Positions 37,590-53,527 of a stretch of DNA of 64,000 nt are shown here, in pieces. Under the pieces are notes generated by a model. It worked only from the letters and a program-made list of their open reading frames with translations, was not told the origin of the DNA and ran no database searches. The stretch is taken from positions 2,654,973-2,718,972 of the forward strand of contig JAQFWX010000002.1 in assembly GCA_027605045.1 (NCBI GenBank), written 5' to 3'. This DNA comes from Phallus indusiatus. Taxonomy: Eukaryota; Basidiomycota; Agaricomycetes; Phallales; Phallaceae. Made by a program: the position numbers and the translations under genes. Every line of letters begins with the position of its first letter. Within the stretch, counting starts at the first letter, position 1.

Positions 37590-38841
37590 TGGGTGACGGA
37601 CAGAAAATGGCGGGCGTGAACGATGGGGAGCGACTCGGATACAAGTGCACGATGCCGATATTCCACGATTCAAGCTCCGCAATAATTCTTCTTCACTTCG
37701 TTTTCAGACAAGATTCCAGCCAAATGGTCAATTGGTTCTTCCGGATTCGGACTTCTTGCATGCGCAAGTACAGCCTACAGCCTATCATGCACTGGTCCTG
37801 AAATGTGTGTCGTCATATCACACGCTAAATTTGTTAACTATGCAGATTGCGATGCAGATACACAGACCTGTGTGCCGAGCACAGGACAGATTTAAAAACC
37901 AACGACGTGGGTGTGTTTTTCATGCTATCTTACTCCTATATCCCAAGTCAATATGATGATCAACTCTTTGTGCGAGCACGATCGTTGGCCGCGATTGGAG
38001 GGTTCTCCTTCAAGATATGCAAACGATGGTTACTGGATTGTGGCGTGTCGATTAAGTAAACTAAGGTATGCATAACATATCGACGGATTTCTCATTCTGC
38101 GACAGGACTCTGTGACATGCCGCGGGCTTATGACACGAAGCCGGGCTACGGACATGGAAACGAGATTGAGTGGATGAAGCTGGTTAATGTAAGCATTCCT
38201 GTCAAATAATGGTTTTACAACTAGGAGATGCCCGTCTATGTTCGGGGCAGTATTGATATTGATATTGATAGACGATCCCTTCAAAGGTATAACGTTCGAC
38301 AAGCTTTCCTGCGCTTCCTTGAGCGCGTATGCTTATTTGATAAATAGGATATATGAATGACTTATGAACCGCACCATTCGTACGGTTAACTAGTGGTGTG
38401 AAACTTCTTCTATCCGGAATTTTTAATGAATACTTATACACCATACACTTCTCCCCGTCTCAAAAAAGCAGTCGGTACAACTTGTCGACGTCTAAAAACC
38501 TGGGCTTACTTGATCTTATTGCGCATACGTGGCAGAAGCATCTCTCAGTTTGCGGCGTGAAGCAAGGGAGAGGATGTCATATCAATACGGCTGAAGATCC
38601 CCTCAGGCGAACCTAGTCTAAAGAATGCGCGCTAACCCTTTTCGGGGGAAGCATACTCGTGTTTATGTAGGCTTGGGTCACAATACATTATTGCCAGTGA
38701 AGGTGTGTTTAAAAGGAAAGAATACTAAAACGCTGGTTGTTTCCATTCCCTCTCCTAACTGAATCGACACCAGAAAATAAAACACACTAAGTATAAGATA
38801 AATACAGCATTAGACGGTATACAGAAGGAATAAAGATTAAA
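37590..38841. other. Intergenic region, no gene seen
   Basis: About 1.25 kb. It includes the histidine kinase promoter (near 37600-37800) and the 3' flank of the HSBP1-like gene. Near 38240 there is a short GATATT direct repeat. No convincing coding frame. Confidence 0.6.
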
Positions 38842-39247
38842 TTAGCTGCCGCTGACCCGTCGAGTTTGGCTGGGTGCGGGAGACGTGGGTAAACTAATAG
38901 GCCCTCCGTTTATCAGATCTTGAATGGAGGTTTCCAATGAGTCTACTCGAACTGACATTTGATTTACTAGACGGAAAATTTTATCGCTCAAAAACAGAGG
39001 TACCAATGCGCGCTCTCCCCAACTTACATTTGTCGAGAATTTGCGAAGACATATCCTCAAACTTCCCTTCTAGTTGTCCCAGCAACGACTCCACGAATGC
39101 TGTTAGCTCGTGTGGACTGGAGATATCTTCTAAACGAGGGGGACTCTTGGGCGCGTCGGAAACAGTTTTCACGGATTCTGCTTGATTCGTTAAACCGTTT
39201 AAATGACTAGAGGAAACTTTGAGAGCTTTGAACGGCTCTGAAGACAT
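38842..39247 (-). CDS. hsbp1: HSBP1-like (heat-shock factor binding protein) coiled-coil protein
   Basis: Small protein of the HSBP1 family, which forms coiled-coil oligomers and in animals and plants binds heat-shock factor to damp its activity. Two exons, 39247-39028 and 38966-38842, give 114 aa. The conserved core reads ELTAFVESLLGQLEGKFEDM, then SSQILDKLNQMSVRV, then DSLETSIQDLI, with the heptad pattern typical of the family. The N-terminal 45 residues and the Pro/Ser C-terminus are probably disordered and extend it beyond the usual 75-90 aa. It shares a 214-bp divergent promoter with the polyamine/lysine fusion gene. Confidence 0.88.
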
Positions 39248-39461
39248 GTTTCAAGGGCCTGGCTCTGTTAAGCGGTGTAGAGGAATGCTGAGTGTTGCTG
39301 AACGCGAGCGATCGAGAACGATGGATCGACAATTGTCACGCGCGTCACGCGTCACGGTTCACGTGACGGTGTGATTTCTAGATTAGATAAGCGTCCTCAT
39401 TGTTTCCGTTCAAAAACTTGACTCGAGTCATAATTTCGAAATTCATTTTTTGTTCAAATCC
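39248..39461. promoter_or_regulatory. Bidirectional promoter, HSBP1-like and SPDS-SDH genes
   Basis: 214 bp between two start codons pointing apart. At 39335-39366 lies a dense cluster: three successive GTCACG units followed by TTCACGTGAC, which holds an E-box core CACGTG and CRE-like TGACG. Such motifs are bound by bHLH or bZIP factors in fungi. Coordinated control of both genes is inference. Confidence 0.6.
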
Positions 39462-42112
<2,651 letters not shown>

Positions 42113-42449
42113 TACTCTCGAGACTATCAGGCTGTTTCCCATCCAGATTCGCTCTGATATTTGTCAAAATCAAATAGTATAAATATAGACTTCGTAGTGA
42201 ATATAACAAAACTGGGTTATCTCAGCGTTCAACGCTCAACGTCCTTTCCGTTTCCAGAGCGTAGTTCTTCAACAGCACAGTATACATTCTAAGCATGCTA
42301 TGGATGTAATACTCCGTGAGCTTGTGATTTCGATATGTGGCAGGCTACGTACCTATACCTCCGCAATACGCACACAGATAACAAGGGCAACAGCATCTAT
42401 TTAAAAAAGTCACTGATTGTCATGCGCATAGCTTGTGAAGCGTGAGGAC
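42113..42449. other. Convergent intergenic region
   Basis: About 340 bp of 3' flanks between the fusion gene and the small membrane protein gene. Nothing further seen. Confidence 0.6.
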
Positions 42450-42957
42450 TTACGGATTCTCGAAGGCTTCCCTGCAACACCACAGAGAGAACACCAAGAA
42501 GAACCACAGTAAGACAAAGGCTCCAATGAAGACGACAATGAGATATACTAAACGGAAATGGAGGAAAAAAATTTGACGGGGTTCTGTACAGACAAGGGAA
42601 TTGTCACGAACGTTTGTGCCGGACAAAAACACTTTGATTGCCATTCTCTGAAGTTGTATCCACCAGTGCCCTCCGAAGGAAGTTAGTTGCCGCGCCAACT
42701 CCTTTGCCTCCCGTGGTGTTGAGATCGTATAAGTAAAGAATGAATATCAAAAGCAGAAAACAGGATGCCGGAATGATGAATTGTCTTCGATTGAAGCCTT
42801 GGAGGAAGCTGAAAGCACTGTGCGAAGGTCGTCGAGGGTCATGACGTGTACAACGCCGTCTATCGCGACAGGTGCAGTTCTCGGTGTCCGTTTCACCCGC
42901 CGGAAGCGATATGGACGGCTGTGCCACGAATGTAGGTTGTTCTTTGACAACAAACAT
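42450..42957 (-). CDS. Small two-transmembrane protein of unknown function
   Basis: Two exons, 42957-42612 and 42547-42450, give 147 aa in a continuous frame. The N-terminal 60 residues are hydrophilic with a CTCRDRRRC cluster. The first membrane segment (FIIPASCFLLLIFILYLYD) is followed by a loop of about 35 residues containing an N-glycosylation sequon (NQS). The second is long (LYLIVVFIGAFVLLWFFLVF) and ends with WCC and a short tail. A hairpin membrane topology is likely. I do not recognise the family. The intron sits just before the second helix, and splicing restores it cleanly, which argues for a real gene. Confidence 0.65.
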
Positions 42958-43567
42958 TACAGAAAATATAGGTGATTTGAGGAAGAAAGACAGTTAAGAA
43001 AGGTGGGTGTGGAGTCGGCGCAGGGTCGATAAAAAAAACCCTGGGCCCCCTTGGCATTGAAGCAATGCCGCTTCCCGCTGACTCGGACAAATGATACATA
43101 ACAAACTGCATTCTTCAAACAAACTGTAATGTGCTTGGACTTTATTAGCCATGTGTTTATGGGACGACAACATTCAGTCCCGCGCAATGTCTCAAACTAA
43201 TAATCTTAACGACTCCACGGCAGACCCCCAAAACGTGTTTCTAATTGATATGACGACACTGCTTTGGTAGGAGAGTAAAGTAATATTGAGGAAACCGCTA
43301 GAAAGTGTACAACGAGATGTCCTAGTATGATATAGACCGTTAAAAATACAAAAATCGCACGGTATTACAACATGGAGCTGGAAGCACATGATGGTTTTTA
43401 GAAGTAGGATTTGTGAAATTGTAAATGAATGGCACCGCATCACATTTTGAGAACAAGAGAAAGGATAAAAAAAATAAATGAAGGAAAACGGAAAAGATCG
43501 TGATTATATGAAAGAAAAGGCAAGGCGCAGGCCAAGGATAGTGGGATACTATGTGTGATATATGGGA
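42958..43567. other. Intergenic region, no gene seen
   Basis: About 610 bp containing the upstream region of the two-TM gene and the 3' flank of the HMG-box gene. No convincing frame or RNA gene. Confidence 0.55.
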
Positions 43568-46418
43568 TTATTTATCAGAAGCGGTATGAAATTCTCGTGA
43601 AGACAGTTCCAATTCTGGATCAAGGAGGGAATGCGTGTATGGATATGTAAATATGGAAGGTGACAAACCAGACGCGCTAGCGGGAGTATAAGGGAAAGAA
43701 GGCGAGTCGGAACCTGTAGAGTCGGACGTGGTGGAATGATCGACAGATCGAATTGCAAAATGATGAGAGTCTATGGCGCCTTCCCTCGAAGAGATGTCGA
43801 GAGTTAGAGGAGATTCCAAGTCCAAATCCAAGCCGAGTCTAGCACCCTGGCTGCCAAATAATCGACCTGATACTTTCCTGTTGGGTAATTTGAAAGTTTC
43901 ATTGAGGGGTGACCGCGTTGGAGCAACGACTGTCTTTGGAGTAGACGTCCGCCGCAACAATTCCTTGGGTATATTGTACGAGTCAATCTCACGTGCCTGC
44001 GCCTGGTACGCGGCCACATTTTCGAAAGAAGATTGGGGCGACGGAGAAAGGCCTGGCGTCTCGGTGTCGGAGGAACTTAAGGATGTGTCCGGGAACTGCG
44101 CAGGATTGTTACTTTGACACTGTGATTGAAGTCCATTGGCATGCGATCCAGAATAAATGGTAATTAGAACTTACTGAGTTGGTGGCCAATTGGTTTTCGG
44201 GTAGAGCTAAAGGCTGCGAGCGCTGAATAATCGGATTTTGCGCTGGGGACGGTTCGGTCATCCATGGTATCCAATGTTGACTGGCTCTTGAAAACCCTCC
44301 GAATACATTAGCCAGAGTAGAACTGGCCATGGCTCTATCTAGACTAGAGCCGCGTCTGTGCATCAAGCGGGTATTGGTGTCAAGGTGTAGATGGCGCCCA
44401 CTGGGGAGGTGGGAGACAGAGTCTGGAACAATATCGAAATGGTGGACATCTAAATGAGAAAGTGGAGCATTGTTGACACCCGAGAACAATGAAAGAGGGG
44501 TATAGATCGAGTTGGAAGGAAATGGGTTTCTGAATAGACCAGCCGCGTCCATGTTCGAATCAACTGCAGGGATTGAGGGAAATGGATTGTTGAGTGAGTT
44601 TTGAAGCATGATAGGGTTGGAGCCGAATAGACCCGATGATCCTGGGGGAGGAAGAGGAGGACAGCTTGACGAACGCCGATGAGGGATATGCCCAAAGCTT
44701 GTGGAGGGTGCCGTAATGACGACAGGAGAATCAGGAGGTAACGACCCTTCGAAATATGTGCTGGGCGGCGTTGGAATATTGTTGTAGCCATCGACTGCGG
44801 AGGTAGGTGTTCTGTTGGTGTGGAATGGGTCGGTGAAATGAATGGAATTCAAGGGCAAAGACAGGGCCTCTAGGTAGCGGGGGTCGTTTTCTGCGTTCAA
44901 GTTAGGAGGAACCGAAGCAATGCGCGGTAAAGGTGCGTGCAATGGGAATTCGCAGGTCGGAGACATTTGCTGAGATGGATAATGAGCAGGTGGTAACTCC
45001 GGCTGTTTGAAGGCCCTTTGTACGCCTTGTTGTGCACGAACCAAGGTCCGGCCCAGTCGTTCGTTGCCACTAATGTTCTCAGCTCTTATCGGACTGGTCA
45101 TAGAGTTCTGAGCGCGGGCACCATTAGACAAAGTACTACCGTTAATGGTTCGTTTGAACTGAGTTGGGTTGGTTTGGACTGGGTTATACCTATAACCGGG
45201 CCACCTTTGTTCATGCCTTGCTTTTTCGATATCCGCAGCTTTAATCCAAGGTTCTCGATCTTCCTCGCTAGAAAGGGAAAGAATGGGTGGTGGTGAGTAA
45301 ATAATACAAGAATAAATACAAGGAATACAAGGCCAGAAAGCGTAAAGAACATTAAAATCGGGTTTTGAGAATGAAGAGGGCGGTACACAAGGGTAATAGA
45401 GATATTCCTTTTATGGCATAAGGATCGTCCCAAAGACGGTTAAAAGACAGTATGTCGAGAAACACGTGCTCGTGGCTTTGTGGCAAAGAATTGGGCGCCA
45501 AGAAGCAACGGCGCAAGTTGCCGATGTGAATTTCGAAGGCAAAAAGAAGTAAAAACCAGTGGAATGAAAGGAAATGAGAATAGAAGGAAAGGAACACGAA
45601 TAGCGAAGAAAATAATTGAATGTGGGACAATACACGACGACTAACTCACCTCATGGCCTTCCACACCCTGCCAGCTATGCGACTAATGTTCCGATGATCT
45701 TTTTCGACACTGGCGGGGACCGACTGCTGGCTCACAAATAGACATCTGAACAGAATGAATGCGTTTCTGGGTCGAGGTATGTGACCTGCTGGCTGTTTGC
45801 GAGCATGCGACTTTTTCTTTGGGCCTGCGTTGGCAATGTCATCGAGCGTTGCCAAAATAGTTCGAGGAGACAGGGGAGGAATGGGTTTATAGTCCGGAAG
45901 AGGAGGCGTTGTGGGTGATTGAAGTGAATGAATGTCCAGCATCTCCCCTTGAAGCGGTTGCGTATAACCAAGTTCATACTCTTGATCGAATAACTGATGC
46001 GACTGCGGTACATCTCCAGGCAATCCCGAGAGACCGAGTAAAGGTGAATCTGAAGGGGAGGAGCCAGTTGATGTATGCTGGAAGGAGGAATATTCCGACT
46101 GAAAGACTTGTTTCTGCGGAGATGCTCGACCCATATTATGACCTGCTGTCGTTTGAATGTCGCCTGCGACAAAGGAAGTGATTAGAGTTATGGTTGGAAT
46201 ATACGATAGAAGTTAAAAGATAAACAGGTTGAAGGGAAAAAGAAACGAAAGAAGGAGCTGAAAGGGGGGAAGTGCTGGAGTCGAATCCAGAGAAAAGGCA
46301 GGCCAAAAAAAAAATAGGAAACTTTAAATTGCTCACCGTTGAACGCGAATGGATTGATTACGCTAGATTCCTGTCCTCCATTGTATATAGGAGATGATAC
46401 TGTGTCGCCTGCTGACAT
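43568..46418 (-). CDS. HMG-box transcription factor
   Basis: Sequence-specific HMG-box (MATA_HMG/SOX type) DNA-binding protein, predicted nuclear. Exons, high to low: 46418-46337, 46163-45650, 45267-44175, 44119-43568, total 746 aa. The box starts at about residue 160 with HIPRPRNAFILFRC, continues with ASVEKDHRNISRIAGRVWKA and, after a 382-nt intron that splits the domain, EEDREPWIKAADIEKARHEQ and WPGYRYNP. The rest is Ser/Pro-rich and low complexity. Basidiomycete relatives control mating, fruiting or filamentation; which class this one belongs to cannot be told here. The start is the first in-frame ATG after an upstream stop-free but ATG-less leader. Confidence 0.9.
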
Positions 46419-48852
46419 GATATGAGAGGGCAATGCAGGTGTGACGCAGAACAACGGGAGCTGGAACAGATCACGAACAACGGGGGAGTCTCTGAAAGGG
46501 AGGTCTTGAGAAGGAGTCCTTAAGATAAGCCGAGCGAGCCTTGAAGTATCCTACAGCCGATGAAGACCTGAGAAACAAATAACAAATTTACGCGATCGTG
46601 GGTGTTGATCCCGAAAATTAAATTGCGGTCCGAAAATACAATTTGAATTATAATATGTACCCAATACATGTACTTGCATGCCTTTCCCCGCTCAGGTAAT
46701 AAAAAAGCTAGACCCTGCCATGAGCTTCACCAATGATTAAATCGGGACATGAGATCTCACACCCTTTTTTAGGCCCTGAAAATATCCTTTCCTGCCAATG
46801 GCCAATGGTTATCCGTATCCTGATATTTTAGCTTCCGAGGGAAATTGTGCCCATTAAAGCGAGGGGTCCATCTTCGCACAAGTATGTAACTGGCTTTAGC
46901 AGATCTGAGTGGGGTTGATCGCTAGCTAAAGTTGAAGCTTTACTCGTTTGCGGTGCCATGCTGTAAAAGACTATAAAGCGATGTTAATCCCTTAGTCGCT
47001 AAATCAGACGTATCTCATCAAGATTGGACACGCAATCGCAATCGTGGGAGTCCCATTGTTTTGTGCGCCTACAGAAACAAATCCCAACTAAAATACATAA
47101 CGTGCATAGATCCTGCGAGACGTAATTTGTTTGACTATCATTTCGATGATTACTGTGTTCTAGAAAGAACAATGCTGTCCAGAGGGTGCCAGGGTAGCGG
47201 TACTAGCGAAGAAGATCCTCAAAAAGATAATATTTGATCAATGGGAATATCGCTTCACGCAGAACGTTCAGATTGAGCATCGGTGTCCATGGAGCTTGTT
47301 TCAGACCGGAGAAGTCGTCGAATTGAGATTTTTATTATATTTATCGTCATTACGGACATGGCTTTACCAACTTTCACCCCCGTTTTGGAAGTACGCCCAG
47401 ACATGTATGTACGTATTTTTTAGGGTTTTGTGAAAGTGCAGGTTCAGCTACTCAATCACATGGGCATGCTAACGGCGGAAGTAAATTATGATGCACGTCC
47501 GGAAGCAGGAGCGGAAGTAATTTCGAGAAACATAATTTTTTATTATTAGAATGTTTGCATAGAACTGTATCCCCAGTCTGTATACGTGCGTGCGCGCATA
47601 TGTGCAAAGCTAGATTGTGTGTGAACTTGCCCCTCTCGCCGATAACCCCAATCTTCTAGATCCCCTCTGACATGTATCAGTATGTATCCCTTGTTTTTGA
47701 GCGCTCAGGGATGGGGGTTTAAAAATATATTCTATGTGGCCATCAAAAAAATGTGTGGTAGAGATCAGGTCCATCTAAAATTTGGAGTGGTTTCTTGACC
47801 CTTGACCGTTTTCTCGGGTAGGAACCCATAGGGACCGAATACTTTGCAACGGAACCGCGAAAGGACATATGTAAAAGTATCAGTCTGTCAACAAATATGA
47901 CTAACTCACGTCTAATTGCGCTCAGTTTATCTCGCGTGAACCTTCCTGGCCTTTGGCGATGTTGATACTGTACAAGTGTTGAACGATCGTTGACAATCCA
48001 GGCTTTGATAGGTAGCTTATTGTGCAGCGACGCAGAGTAAACTGAAGCTTTTTTGATGGAGAACGCGCTTATGATAAATGTTCAAAATGAAAATGTATCC
48101 TCTACATACGTCCTTTTGTTTTTGACTCGGAGAGCTAGTGTGTGTAAATCTGGTTTGACCGTCTACCGCTGATCAACGCTTTAAAGCCAGAGGCGGACTG
48201 CCATCCATCCCGAGCCGTACTTTCCATCAGAGGAGTATATTTCATTGGTCTGTTTTTTCTAAGTGAATTAAATGAAAAACTCACCCCTACGTGAGCCTGG
48301 AGATTCTTACGATAATGCACCATTTAAACTCGTCCTCGTCGATTCGTAATAGGGCGTTTTCCCGCAATTCTGCCATGCCGATTCTTTCAAGCATGCAACG
48401 CTATACCTTGCCACTAGCTTGAATCAGTTTACTAGCATTACCTCCCCTGGCTTAACCTTCGCCGGAATAGCACCTGGTAGCGCGCATTGTATCCTCTTCT
48501 GAGTTGTCATTGGGACGGAATACGCAGCTCGCCGCACTTTGAATTTTAACCTCCGCACCAATCAAGCATGCGTCCAACTACCATGATATCGCTCAACGTT
48601 CAACGTTCAATCTTCATTAGTTCGTATTTTTATTGAGCTCTCGATGAAATCAGTAATATATTATTAAGTCAAGCTCCAGTATTGAGTGAGCTCATAGGTT
48701 CCAATATCGGCAGAGAGGGGATGTTCGGCCGTCGTCAAATTCGTGCACAGCATTTTTTTTGGGAGTTAGCGCTATCGGCTGTCGCCATTTATATATGGCC
48801 ATCTTAGGAAGATCTATCTCCCAAGTACTGATTACAACCCAGCTAGCAATCG
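46419..48852. other. Long intergenic region (2.4 kb), no gene seen
   Basis: Divergent upstream region of the HMG-box and phospholipase D genes. Only frames under 70 codons occur, none with motifs. The length is unusual for this compact window and could hold extended regulatory sequence or an unrecognised non-coding RNA. Confidence 0.55.
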
Positions 48853-51800
48853 ATGTCCTTTTTCCACAAGATAGAAGAAGCTTTTGAGAAAGCACCTGAA
48901 ACGATACGCAAAGGTCTCGATCACGCTGAAGCTACGTTAGAAGGTAATTGTGAAGTTCGGTAAACCTTAGGACGCATCACTAACCGTTTATACAAAGGAT
49001 TACTAGAGCCCAACAGTTCGTTGTATTCTCGATCTTTCTGTGTGATTGTGGCAGCTCATTGCTTCTCCTTATTTGAATAGGACGTCATGATGATCCGGCT
49101 GCAATACGTGTGGACATGATCAGAGAAAAGATCAATGCATCACACCGATTCCAATCCTTCGCAAATATAAGGTCCAGCAACTGCGTCAAGTGGCATATCG
49201 ATGGGCATGATTTTTTTTACGCAGTTTCGGAATTACTCGACAGTGCTCGCGAGGTAAGCTGCCCTTAATTTGATGTCAAAAGTCTTCTACGAAATAACAC
49301 CATTCTTTTAGGTGATTATGATCTTAGACTGGTGGCTTACCCCCGAGCTTTATCTTAGACGACCTCCGGCGTATAACGAAGAGTGGCGACTGGATCGTTT
49401 ACTTCTTCGCAAAGCCCAACAGGGTGTGAAGATTTATATCGTCGTTTACAAAGAAGTATGTGACTCGCTGGGTGATTCCAAACACATTCAGATTCATATA
49501 GGTAACGCAAACGATGAGCATGAGTTCTCATCACACGAAATCATATTTAGAATCTCTTCATGAGAATATAGCTGTCATGGTAAGTCCTGCTACCGAAGAA
49601 AGCTATAGAGCTCAATTCCCGATAGCGACATCCTGATCATATTGGGTCGCGAGACGACGTCGAATTTTGGTCGCATCATGAAAAAGTAATGTAGAACGAC
49701 CACATACCATATCGCGGTCTTTATTGACGTCCACCACCAGGTTGTCATTGTCGATAATCACCGGGCTTCCATTGGGGGTCTTGATTTGTGTTTTGGACGA
49801 TGGGATACCCATAACCAGTGAATGTCTTTTCTTTCAGTGATCGAAAGCTTTAGGAGAGAAAAAAACGAATAATATTTAGCCCTCAGGCAGACGTTCATCC
49901 CACCGATTTCAATCTTACCCTATTTCCGGGCCAGGACTATAACAATGCAAGGGTTCTCGACTTTCAACAGGTAGACCATTGGGCCAGTAATCAGGTTTCT
50001 ATTCAAGATACAGCGAGGATGCCTTGGCATGATGTCCATATGACGCTCGTCGGACCTGTCGTCCTCGATATTGTGCAACACTTCGTTGAAAGATGGAATG
50101 AGGTGAAAACGCGAAAGGTGAGTTTATCTTCCTTCTAAATCAAAATCATGCTAAAACGTATATTAGTACAAAGACGATGCGTAAGTTCTACTCTATATAA
50201 TGCACAAGATTGTATTCATCTAATCCACTCTTCTTAGTCGATATGACTGGCTCGCATTCCCTCATGACGTATCGGTGGCTCAGAATGAAGCAATCACACG
50301 TAAGAAGACGTCTTTTTTAAAAGCCTTCTTGTTTTATTCATATCTCCGTCACAACTGAATGTAGGACATCCCTACCGTGAATCGTTTCATAGGATGGGCC
50401 GACATTTTCGCCAACGGTTTCATTGTGCCAGACCGGAAGATGCGTTACGGGATGACGAAGATGAAGCTGTGTACGCACGACCACCTCACGGGACAATGAC
50501 GATCCAGGTTGTGCGTAGCGTGTCCGACTGGAGTCACGGTGTTCTCACGGAAAGAAGTATTCAAAATGCCTGTACGTTCCTGATTCAACTCCAGAGTCTT
50601 GAGGTTTTTTGACGTTGCATGACGCGAAGACATCCAACTCATACAGGAGTCACAGCATTTTATTTATATTGGTACGGTAGTCATAAATTGCTATGGGAAT
50701 GCAGTAACTGAACGAATAATCTACTCAAGAAAACCAATTTTTGTACGTCATTGAATCATTATTGTTACTTCAATTGCTAACTCAGACGTATTCTCCCAGT
50801 ATTTCCAACACTCAAGACTCGGGACCCGTGAAGAACACCATTGCCAAAGCATTGGTCGAAAGAATTTTGCGGGCTGCTAGAGAGAACAAACATTTTCATG
50901 TTAGTTAAGCTTGACGGTCTGAATTTTAATCGATTCTAAATCTATTTTTTTTTCAGGTCGTGGTGGTCATTCCTGAAGTTCCGGCCTTTTCCGGAGATAT
51001 TGTTGAAACGACCTCGATCAAAACGATTTTAGCTGCTCAATGGAGGACGATAAATCGTGGAGGACACAGCATTTGCGAAGAAATTTCAAAATGCGGTTTC
51101 GATCCGTTAAGTCCTGTCCTTAAGCTTGTTCCTAATTGCTCATCGTTTTTTTTCGTAGTGCGGATTATATACGGTTCTATCATTTAAGGGGCTATGACAG
51201 GATAAACAATCCCAACCGTACGTCCAACTATCATCTTCACTTCACTTTGATCTCTCATGCTCCTTTTAAAGCTTCCTTCATCTCGGCCGTCGAGAAAAAA
51301 AGCGGAGTTTCCTTCTTACAAGCTCAAGTTGCGCAAGCCCGGATTTGGCTTGGAAAGGGCTATACCAACACGGATATACAAACCTCGGTTAGAATCAAGG
51401 TTCCGCAACCTTATCAAGAAATTCAGCAGGAAAAGGAGAAGGAAGCTAAAAAGGAAGTGGAGGAAGTACCTCTTCCTCCCTCTGATCATGAAGCGCGAGA
51501 CATCGTTCATGCTTTCGAAAGAGCCGCTCAAAGTATTAGAAGCGACGAGGATGTTTCAGACTCTGTTTCGCAGCATATATTGACTGATCATACTCCATTG
51601 ACAAGCGAGCAGTGGCTAGGAACTCCCGAAGAGGAGAAAGAAGCGTGAGTTTGATACTACATCCTTTTGAACTTGTTGTTTTAATATTTATACAGTTACG
51701 TTTCGGAGCTGATATACATACATACCAAGGTATGTACAATCTTTCCGTCTTTGAGAAATCTTCAACCTGTCCCTTTGAATAGCTGATGATCGTTGATGAT

Positions 51801-52756
51801 CGTCGCGTTATAGTGAGTAAATAAATGTCTGATCTAAAACTTTACGCAGCCGCTTACTTTGTAACAGCTGGGGTCAGCCAATTTCAACGATCGCAGTCAA
51901 CGAGGAGACGGTGATTCCGAAATTTGTTTAGTTGTCGAAGATACAGAGGAAATTGAATCCACCATGAACGGTCAGAGAGTGGGTATTGTTTTTTGAAAGT
52001 AATGGATTGCACACATTGTTGAAAATCCAAAATTCGTTTAGTTTATGGCGGCACGTTTTGCGGCCACATTACGACGTAAGCTGTATAGAGGTTCGTCTTC
52101 ATCTAGTTTCATATTAACATAATAGCTAACCGTTAATTTAACAGAACACCTGGGACTTATTTCTCCGCAGGATGTATCTACCAGACGCGAAGAGCGAACA
52201 ACATTTATGCAAGCTGCGCCGGTTCTCAATGAGGATGAGACGTTTTTACAGGAAGATGCTCTCGTGGCCGATCCTCTATCCCCCAAGCTGATGTCACTGT
52301 GGCAGTCTACCGCCAAAAAGAATCGTGACATTTATACGGAGATTTTTAGGCCTGTACCTTCTGACCTCGTTCAGAGTACCTCGGTATACAAGGCACGTAC
52401 TTCATTATAATATTATTTTTCGTACCATTATAAATCCAAAATACCTAGAACTATATACCGAAAGTAAAGCATGGACATATAGTTCCAGAAGTTTCTTTAC
52501 AGCGTGCCAAGCAACAATTGAGCCAGGTACACCTTTTCATCATACGTATCAGCTCATCTCCTCACGACCCCCACCCCAGATCCGTGGCCAATTAGTTGAA
52601 ATGCCTTTGAGATTTCTCATTGATGATACCAGTCTTGTTGACGTACGTTTCACAAATCGTAGATTTTTGGTATTTGATCTGAAGTATTTTCGTCAATCTC
52701 AGTCAAAGAATCCTGATTGGATGGGTTTAAACCCAACGCTAGCAATATATATTTAG
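48853..52756 (+). CDS. Phospholipase D
   Basis: Hydrolyses phosphatidylcholine to phosphatidic acid, a signal in membrane traffic. It starts MSFFHKIEEAFEKAPETI at 48853 and ends LNPTLAIYI with TAG at 52754-52756. More than 15 exons, roughly 850 aa. It carries both catalytic HKD motifs: HHEKVVIVDNHRASIGG (near 49670-49780, split by an intron) and IHTK joined to LMIVDDRRVI followed by GSANFNDRS (near 51715-51910, also split). Other family blocks: VIMILDWWLTPELYLRRPP, RHPYRESFHRMGRHFRQRFH and YIRFYHLRGYDRINNP. No PX or PH domain is evident upstream of the catalytic part, so it is shorter than Spo14/PLD1. A charged insert rich in Glu/Lys lies before the second HKD motif, as in other fungal PLDs. 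Confidence 0.92.
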
Positions 52757-53527
52757 GGATCTTAAACGACGAGGCTGAGGGGCGCTGCCCACGCGTAGCG
52801 GAGAGGATACCATCCTCTCGTTTGTCATGTCAAGGTCTTTCCAGCATGTTGGTGGACATTCGTGCCATCCCATCCTCTTTTTGCATCCTTTCCCATTTTT
52901 CCTCCCTTTGTTCCCGCTTCTTTGTTCCATCTTAGTTTGTAGTACATTCGCTAGTCATGAGCGCAAAGTCAAGAATAATATCAGTATCGTCCGCGCTTCA
53001 AACTGTCAAACTCAATCCACCACCAAATTATTTTTCGGCTGATCTTCGTTCCTTGAATTGGCACGCCAAGGTAAAACATATCCCCGTTGTCCAGCTAAAA
53101 TGTGTCATACGATCCATCAGCTGGCGCACATGTCAGCGTTTGCAAATACAAGTGTCCTAGAATGTCAAGCGATCTAACGCGAACTAAGAGTGAATGGCTA
53201 ATGACCTTCAGCGTTTGCTCAAATAGAGAGAAAAAACTTATTAGATCTGTAAGGTTATGACTCGTTAAAAAAGACGGCGAGATGGTGGGTGGGCTGGGAA
53301 CAGCTATGTTGAGTACGAACTCGTGTTATGAACGACTTTTTCCGTCACAATGTGATGACGGTCACGCGGTCATGGATTTGCTGCTGTTCCATGCCAACGA
53401 TCCACCTCCAAAATAGTTGTCAATATGCTTCTAATCCACATAGAAGTATGTGACTAGTTGCTTCGCGAAGATTTGCTGTTACGACCCGAGCTGACCTTCG
53501 TCGTGAAATTCAACGGCCACTGAATCA
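52757..53527. other. Intergenic region, no gene seen
   Basis: 3' flank of the PLD gene. A perfect hairpin, GAGAGGATACCATCCTCTC, lies at 52801-52819, just after an ACGCGTAGCGG word that recurs in similar form (CGCGTAGCGG) in the hairpin cluster at 56864. No protein-coding signal. Confidence 0.55.
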
